NCBI RefSeq assembly: GCF_000004075.3
Contig: NC_026660.2
Coordinates: 3,968,001 to 4,032,000 of the forward strand
Origin: Cucumis sativus
Lineage: Eukaryota > Streptophyta > Magnoliopsida > Cucurbitales > Cucurbitaceae
Direction of reading: 5' to 3'
Length of the DNA stretch: 64,000 nt
Positions 49,251-64,000 of this stretch are shown one piece after another (position 1 is the first letter of the stretch; each line of letters begins with the position of its first letter). The translations under genes were made by a program, and so were the position numbers. The notes below the pieces were generated by a model. That model worked only from the letters and a program-made list of their open reading frames with translations, made no database searches and was not told the origin of the DNA.

Positions 49251-51773
49251 ATGAACTTCCATACCCATTTGTTTCCTTGCTTTATTGCTTTTGCTTTTGC
49301 AGTGTCTTTCTCGGAGGCTGCTATAACTCTAGGTTCTTCTTTGAGAGCTTCGGATCCCAATCAGGCCTGGAATTCCTCTAATGGAGATTTCTCTTTGAGT
49401 TTCACTCCATTGGGTTCTTCTTCTTTTAAAGCCGGCATAGTCTTCACTGGTGGCGTTCCTACTATATGGTCTGCTGGTGGCGGCGCTACAGTGGATGCTT
49501 CCAGTGCTCTTCACTTTCAATCTGACGGTAACCTCCGTCTCGTCAGTGGTTCTGGTGCCGTTGTTTGGGAATCTCACACTACTGGCCTTGGCGTTTCCTC
49601 CGCTGTGCTCGAGGATACCGGCAACCTCGTTCTTCTAAATAGTAGTTCCCAGCCGGTTTGGTCTTCGTTCGATCATCCGACGGATACGATTGTTCCATCG
49701 CAGAATTTTACTTTGGGAATGGTACTGCGATCTGGTCAGTATTCTTTTAAACTACTTGATGTTGGGAATATAACTCTGACTTGGAATGGAGATGAAGGTG
49801 ATGTTATTTATTGGAATCATGGGTTAAATACATCGATCGGTGGAACTTTGAATTCTCCTAGTTTACGCTTACATTCTATTGGGATGTTGGCTGTTTTTGA
49901 TACAAGAATACCAGCTGGTTCATTTGTAGCTTATAGCAATGATTATGCTGAAAATGCTGAGACTACTTTTAGGTTTCTAAAGTTAACAAGTGATGGAAAT
50001 TTAGAGATTCATAGTGTTGTTAGAGGAAGTGGGTCTGAAACAACAGGATGGGAAGCTGTTTCTGATAGATGTCAGATATTTGGGTTTTGTGGGGAACTTA
50101 GTATTTGTAGTTATAATGATAGAAGTCCAATTTGTAATTGCCCATCTGCAAATTTTGAACCTTTTGATTCAAATGATTGGAAGAAAGGATGTAAGAGGAA
50201 GTTGGATCTCGGAAATTGTAGCAATGGCATTAACATGTTACCATTGGAGAATACAAAGCTTTTACAATATCCATGGAATTTTACAGGCATACAACAGTAC
50301 TCCATGCAGATATCGGGGTGTCAATCGAATTGTCGACAAAGTGCTGCCTGTGATTCTTCTACTGCACCATCAGATGGGAGTGGGTTTTGTTATTACATAC
50401 CTTCAGGTTTTATTAGGGGATATCAAAGTCCTGCTTTGCCAAGCACTTCATTCCTCAAGGTCTGTGGGGATGTGGACCTAAACCAACTGGAATCTTCTGA
50501 TGTTTCGAGGCCAGGTGATAAGGTGAAGGTTTGGGTTTTGGCTGTTGTGGTTTTGGTTACCCTTTTTGCCATGATTGCTTTTGAGGCTGGTTTATGGTGG
50601 TGGTGTTGTAGACACACCTCCAATTTTGGAGGGATGTCCAGCCAATATACTCTTCTTGAGTATGCTTCTGGTGCTCCAGTGCAGTTCTCATATAAAGAAC
50701 TCCATCGTGTGACGAACGGTTTCAAGGACAAGCTTGGAGCTGGTGGATTTGGTGCTGTTTATAAAGGGGTTCTTACTAATAGGACAGTTGTGGCAGTGAA
50801 ACAACTCGAGGGAATTGAGCAGGGAGAGAAGCAATTTAGGATGGAGGTAGCAACTATAAGTAGCACACACCATTTGAATCTGGTGAGATTGGTTGGTTTT
50901 TGCTCAGAAGGACGGCGTAGGCTATTAGTATATGAGCTCATGAAGAATGGCTCTCTTGATGGATTGATATTCAAGGGAGAAGAAGGGCAATCTGGGAAGT
51001 TCCTTAGCTGGGAAGATCGTTTCAAAATCGCTGTTGGAACTGCCAAGGGGATCACATATCTTCATGAGGAGTGCCGTGATTGCATCATTCATTGTGATAT
51101 AAAGCCAGAGAACATACTCTTAGATGAGCATTTAAATGCTAAAGTCTCAGATTTTGGTCTGGCAAAGCTCATTAATATGAAAGATCACAGATATCGAACC
51201 TTGACTAGCGTAAGAGGGACGAGGGGATATTTGGCACCTGAATGGCTAGCAAATCTGCCACTGACTTCGAAGTCTGATGTTTTCAGCTATGGTATGGTTC
51301 TTTTAGAGATCGTGAGTGGACGAAGGAATTTCGATGTTTCTGCAGAAACAAATCACAAGCGGTTCTCTTTGTGGGCTTACGAAGAGTTCGAAAAAGGAAA
51401 TCTCATAGAAATTGTTGACAAAAGACTTGTGGATCAAGAGATTGATATGGACCAAGTTAGTAGGGTGGTTCAGGTGAGCTTTTGGTGCATCCAGGAGCAA
51501 CCGTCTCAGAGGCCAACGATGGGAAAAGTCGTGCAGATGATCGATGGAGTCATCGACATCGAGAGGCCTCCTGCACCAAAAGTAACATCCATGGTTTCCA
51601 CAAGTGGAACAACAAGCACTTATATCAGCAGCAATTTGAGCAATTTCTCCACCACACCCACAACCGAAACACCGGCCTCATTTTCGTCATCTCATGCTGC
51701 ACTAGACATGACTCCTGGTGGCAGCAAGATTGAGAAAACAAGTTCATCCCTCCTCCAATCAAGGTACGACTAA
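49251..51773 (+). CDS. G-type lectin S-receptor-like serine/threonine kinase
   Basis: Plasma-membrane receptor kinase of the S-domain (SD2) class, like Arabidopsis At1g34300; the ligand is unknown. A single exon of 2,523 nt, 840 aa. Signal peptide about 1-23; bulb-type lectin domain about 24-150 (VWSSFDHPTDTIVPSQNFT at 136-154); S-locus glycoprotein part; EGF-like Cys cluster with CGELSICSYN.RSPICNCP (280-298); PAN-like Cys region about 323-405; membrane helix about 427-450; kinase about 490-765. Lys517 lies in VVAVKQLEG, the catalytic loop is HCDIKPEN (His614, Asp616), and DFG is at 634-636. The Cys before the catalytic Asp makes it a non-RD kinase, common in this class and in immune-type receptors. 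A Ser/Thr-rich tail follows. The ATG at 49251 is the first in the frame. Confidence 0.93.
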   Translation: MNFHTHLFPCFIAFAFAVSFSEAAITLGSSLRASDPNQAWNSSNGDFSLSFTPLGSSSFKAGIVFTGGVPTIWSAGGGATVDASSALHFQSDGNLRLVSGSGAVVWESHTTGLGVSSAVLEDTGNLVLLNSSSQPVWSSFDHPTDTIVPSQNFTLGMVLRSGQYSFKLLDVGNITLTWNGDEGDVIYWNHGLNTSIGGTLNSPSLRLHSIGMLAVFDTRIPAGSFVAYSNDYAENAETTFRFLKLTSDGNLEIHSVVRGSGSETTGWEAVSDRCQIFGFCGELSICSYNDRSPICNCPSANFEPFDSNDWKKGCKRKLDLGNCSNGINMLPLENTKLLQYPWNFTGIQQYSMQISGCQSNCRQSAACDSSTAPSDGSGFCYYIPSGFIRGYQSPALPSTSFLKVCGDVDLNQLESSDVSRPGDKVKVWVLAVVVLVTLFAMIAFEAGLWWWCCRHTSNFGGMSSQYTLLEYASGAPVQFSYKELHRVTNGFKDKLGAGGFGAVYKGVLTNRTVVAVKQLEGIEQGEKQFRMEVATISSTHHLNLVRLVGFCSEGRRRLLVYELMKNGSLDGLIFKGEEGQSGKFLSWEDRFKIAVGTAKGITYLHEECRDCIIHCDIKPENILLDEHLNAKVSDFGLAKLINMKDHRYRTLTSVRGTRGYLAPEWLANLPLTSKSDVFSYGMVLLEIVSGRRNFDVSAETNHKRFSLWAYEEFEKGNLIEIVDKRLVDQEIDMDQVSRVVQVSFWCIQEQPSQRPTMGKVVQMIDGVIDIERPPAPKVTSMVSTSGTTSTYISSNLSNFSTTPTTETPASFSSSHAALDMTPGGSKIEKTSSSLLQSRYD

Positions 51774-54018
51774 CTTCTAGTTCATTCCATATTCGAAGCT
51801 TCTTACACAGATTTAGGTGCAAATATTTTGCTCAAATCTTACTAGAAAGCTTTATAGTTCCTAGTCACGGTGTTGTAAAAATTAAGTCTTTTCTTCAAGT
51901 TATTTTTCCACTTTTAACTGTAAAAATATTTTGTAAATCATTGTTCAGTTTTGTTTTGTTGCTGAGGGTGCAAGCCCAACAAAGTTGTAATAAGTTAGTA
52001 ACTTCATTATAATTGTATAATTGTTAAAATTTCCATTTTCTATATTATTTATATGATAGATGAAGGTATTTTTCAGGTCCATTTAGATACTATCTTTTCC
52101 CATTTGGGAGGTTAAGGTTTACATATTTCTGCCACAATTGTTGTACCAACTTGCATCGTTTGAATCTTCCTCGTCACCCATCTGCTTATTTGAATTGAAC
52201 AAGTCGTCCAAGTACTCGTAAAACTAACAAGTTTGTTTTCTAAAACGTACATAAATGGACATGAATAAGTTTACATTGACCAGCATCTTTTCGAAACCTT
52301 TCCTTCATCACATTGTCGTATAGTTTCGTTTTAGCATTAATAGATTCGTTCCTATTATAATACAATGGATAGATGCATTTTGGAGTTTTGGAACACAACA
52401 AATAAATCAACGTCATATTGAATTTTCTTGAATTTGAAAGAAGCCCAATTTTAATCATATCAACTATCATGTGGTTGTAGTATTAATTAACTTTAACTAA
52501 ACATTGAATTAGTTCAACTCAATCTTTCTCTTGATCAAAAGAAAATTTAAATTTTGATAGCCAACTTAAATTAGGTTTGGAAAGATTCAAACTTCCTCCT
52601 TCTACATAAATAGTCATGCTACTTAGATAACTAAGCTTAGTTTTGCAATCTAGTAAGAATTTAGAAGTAGTTTTAGATTGAAAGAAAAAAATGAAATGAA
52701 ATGAAAGTCATTGTCGATGGTAAAAAGTATGTTACGAGAAAATGAAAGTCGTTGTCAATAGTAAAAAGAATGTTAGGAAGATTATTATTATTATTGGTGT
52801 TTTAATGCTTTTAATGGCATAGCTGTTATCGATAACATGTTTATGTAGAATATATGTTTTGATTTGATTTGTTTTTCCAATTTATTCTATATTGTTTAAA
52901 ATTTTCAATTCATATTTTTTTCTTTTCGATGTTTCAATATTCTCGATTATATACTTTTCACTTAAATGAATGTCACTAATGGCTCATATTAGCTTTAATG
53001 ACTTACCAAGAGGTTCGGGATTTTTTTTTAAAATTTCTTTATGTTGAGATTTAAATGGTAAAAATCACGTTTAAAGTATAGTGATAATTAAAATCCTATC
53101 TTAAACTTTCAATCCTACAAATTGAGTCTTTAAACTTATACAAGTGTAAAAATTGAACATGTAAACTTACATTAACAATTGTATAAGTATCGAGATCCAA
53201 TTTAAGGCATCTTTGATAACCTTTTTTTTTCTTTATATTTTTTGTTGTTGAAAATTAAAATTTAAAAAAATGTGTTTTTATAACTCATTCAATTAATTAA
53301 GGAACTTGTTTACAAAATTAAGGAGGAAAATTGAAAACGAAGAAAATAAACATTTTAAAAAAATACATTTTGTTTTTAAAAAACAAAAAACAGTCACCAA
53401 ATATATATGAATTTTGTTTTCAACAAACAAAAATTTTAGAAACAGAAAAAACAAAAATAAAAGTTGAAATTGAATCGTTACAAAACAGAACCTAAGAATT
53501 TAATTTCTATCACTATTGTAAATTTGAAAGTCCAATTTCTTTCGAGAGGTTTAATTTTTATAATCGAAAATTTAAAAGTGAAATTGCAATTATATGATTT
53601 TTTTCATTTTATCTCATTTGGTAAGCAATCAATAAAAGTTTGTTGTATCAAGGAGTGGAGTGTAGAAAAAATTGGTCTTGCTGTTCCCAATTGAAATAAT
53701 ATTCTATAGTTTATTGGAAGATTTTATTCCACCATTAAAATTGGAGAAGTGAAGGCAAAGATGAATTCAAGTCATTTTCTACAATTTATTGAAAGGTTTT
53801 ATTCCACCGCTAATATAGGTGTAGTGGACACATTGTTTTGTTTCTTTTTCGTTTTGAAAAGTTGTGCTTCCTCTTATTCACCTTTTGCCATTTCTTGTTG
53901 ACTTAGGCTTTATTTTCTAGTCAACTGAAAATACATTCTTCCAACAAAATATGTTTTAAATAAAATTGTTTCTATTAATTTTAAAGGTAATGGTAATGGA
54001 TGACTATTTGAGAAATAA
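51774..54018. other. Intergenic region, 3' of the S-receptor kinase gene
   Basis: 51774-52130 is the likely 3' UTR. At about 53070-53220 there is a sequence with alternating 'aaacttatacaagtgt' motifs that resembles the interior of the inverted-end element at 62341-62644. The rest is AT-rich with no supported gene. Confidence 0.5.
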
Positions 54019-54224
54019 TAATTAAGGATATAACAACATTTAAAAAAGTTGCAAATATAGCAAAGATAGACTTGTATGATCTATCGGTGATAGACCAATT
54101 TTTACAATGATCTATCGATGATAGACCAATTTTTACAACATGAGTGATAGACTATATCATTGATAGATTTGACAAATTTTACTATATTTACAATTTTTTT
54201 AAAATGTTGCTATATACTTAATTA
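54019..54224. mobile_element. MITE with long imperfect terminal inverted repeats
   Basis: The ends TAATTAAGGATATA and (other strand) TAATTAAGTATATA start inverted repeats of about 45-50 bases that continue through 'caacattt', a poly-A run and 'gcaaatatag'. The centre holds a 31-bp unit in tandem (54077-54107 and 54108-54138, one mismatch) built on GATCTATCG.TGATAGACC. No coding content; length 206 bp. This is a non-autonomous foldback element. Confidence 0.7.
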
Positions 54225-55506
54225 GTTTGAATTTAATTACTAAATTTGCAACTATCCTTAATTTTAAATTACAACAAAATTAATAACCATTACCACCAAC
54301 CTTCGATCATCGTGTTTTGATCTCCATTTCATGTGATTGTTTCATGCTACCACCTACCACCAATTTTCAATAACCATTTTTCAGTGACGCAGTTGGCCAC
54401 CGATTATTGTCTTTGACAATCGTCGAACAACTCTGACCACCACCACCTCCTTTTTTTGTAATTTAATATTAATAAAATAATTTTAGTTTTACTTAAAAAC
54501 ACTTTTGAAAAAAGTTACCAAACACGTGTCTTTATTTTAAAAACTTTTTAGAAAATATATTTAAATGAAATGCATTTTTTAAAAACGTTTTTTTTCTAAA
54601 GTCATTCCAAACCGACCTTAAGACACTTTATATCTATTGGTTTGTTTCATTAATTCATTGAACTCATATCTAGACTCATATCTAAGAGAAGTGAAAACTT
54701 CAATTAATTGAAAAAGCAGGACACTCGAAAAAAAAGTCTAATTGTATTAGTGACTAACAAGATAGTGATTCAAATTTCCCTCTTTATTGTACTAAAAAAA
54801 AGGGTGAAGGGCACAAGCATTTAAAGTTATGCATCAAGCTCCAAGTTTCCAAACCTAGTGAGGTTTTCCCAAAACATAATTTTAGTTAAATTTAAATTTT
54901 GATTCCTATAGTTTAAAAAAAAATTAGAATTTAGTTCCTATAATTTTAAAAACCAAAATTTAGTTTATATGATTTGATAAAACTCCATCAACAATCCCAA
55001 ACCACAGAGAATAAATTATAAGTTTTAGAACGATGGGTATTAAATTTAAACTTTCTCAAAACAATAGAAATCAAATTTGCAATTTAACCATAAATTTTTC
55101 TAAACAATAAATAAATATATATTTCAAATTAGAAATATACATCCCATCGAATCCCATATTGTAACCTATAATGGTGTGACATGTGTAGTAGTGCCTTTTA
55201 AGAGAGACCGTTTGTGTTCAATTACTTTTCTTTACTTTCTCTCCTCCCTACTTTTCACTATTGTTTTGTTTATTTGTACTTATTTCATAATGAATCACTT
55301 GAGCGTTTCTTACTTTTACTGTCTTAGAAAATTAACACAGAGACAAATATACACATTATTCTACACAGAAAATTTCAAAAAAGAAAAAAGGAGAGAAAAA
55401 GGAAGAACTAAAAGGTAGAGAGAACAAAGAGTTGAAAAATAATAATAAATGGTGATGTATGAAGAAAAATGAAGCAAGTTAAAAAAGAATTGGGAGATGA
55501 TATATA
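54225..55506. other. Intergenic region, 3' flank of SEC6
   Basis: AT-rich. About 54460-54612 resembles the right half of the CGTTTGG inverted-end repeat family (ends CATTCCAAACCGACC). 55176-55506 presumably includes the SEC6 3' UTR (read on the minus strand). No gene seen. Confidence 0.45.
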
Positions 55507-63945
<8,439 letters not shown>

Positions 63946-64000
63946 CTGTTGTTAATTCCAAAGATTAGAAGCATAGAACACCACGCTATGTAGCAAGAGA

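Noticed and set aside
49329..51822. Several open frames on the minus strand and in other frames of the S-receptor kinase gene
   Set aside because: They are shadows of the real coding frame, which carries lectin and kinase motifs throughout.

Overview
The window is eukaryotic nuclear DNA from a flowering plant. Genes are split by GT-AG introns, intergenic DNA is very AT-rich, and every recognisable protein is a plant family member: chloroplast adenylate kinase, CEP-peptide receptor, GT10 fucosyltransferase, S-domain receptor kinase and exocyst SEC6. The style of the dispersed repeats suggests a cucurbit (Cucumis or a relative). That placement is a guess from memory of repeat families, not something proved here.

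Seven protein genes are supported. From left to right they are: chloroplast adenylate kinase AMK2 (4048-7841, +, 7 exons, 290 aa); the LRR receptor kinase CEPR2 (11521-14746, -, 2 exons, 976 aa); a TCP11-domain protein (26165-32484, +, 10 exons, 918 aa) that lacks the usual coiled-coil block; alpha-1,4-fucosyltransferase FUT13 (33625-36331, +, 3 exons, 407 aa); CCA-adding tRNA nucleotidyltransferase (38967-44267, +, 15 exons, 577 aa); an intronless G-type lectin S-receptor kinase (49251-51773, +, 840 aa); and the 3' nineteen exons of exocyst SEC6 (55507 to beyond 63945, -), whose 5' end lies past the right edge. A possible start of an eighth gene leaves through the left edge on the minus strand. 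I joined exons by reading GT-AG sites, keeping the reading frame, and comparing with remembered family proteins. All joins keep frame.

The genes do not form a pathway or operon. They are independent housekeeping (AMK2, CCA enzyme, SEC6, FUT13) and signalling (CEPR2, S-receptor kinase) genes. As I recall the Arabidopsis locus numbers, five of the seven fall into two paralogous blocks of chromosome 1, so this window may keep an ancestral gene order that was split between duplicates there.

The rest is relics of mobile DNA. These include LINE fragments on both strands between AMK2 and CEPR2; a decayed Copia leader plus gag at about 20.7-21.6 kb inside an 11-kb gene-free stretch; a 202-bp solo LTR with a matching target duplication in a TCP11-gene intron; a probable 2-kb solo LTR at 46.2-48.2 kb; a miniature LTR element (TRIM/SMART type) and a MITE in SEC6 introns; another MITE at 54.0 kb; a GC-rich degenerate tandem repeat at 38.0 kb; and an identical pair of 70-bp inverted-end repeats near the left edge. 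I found no CRISPR, rRNA or tRNA gene. I saw no clearly new protein system; the most unusual gene-level observation is the TCP11-like protein without its coiled-coil block.
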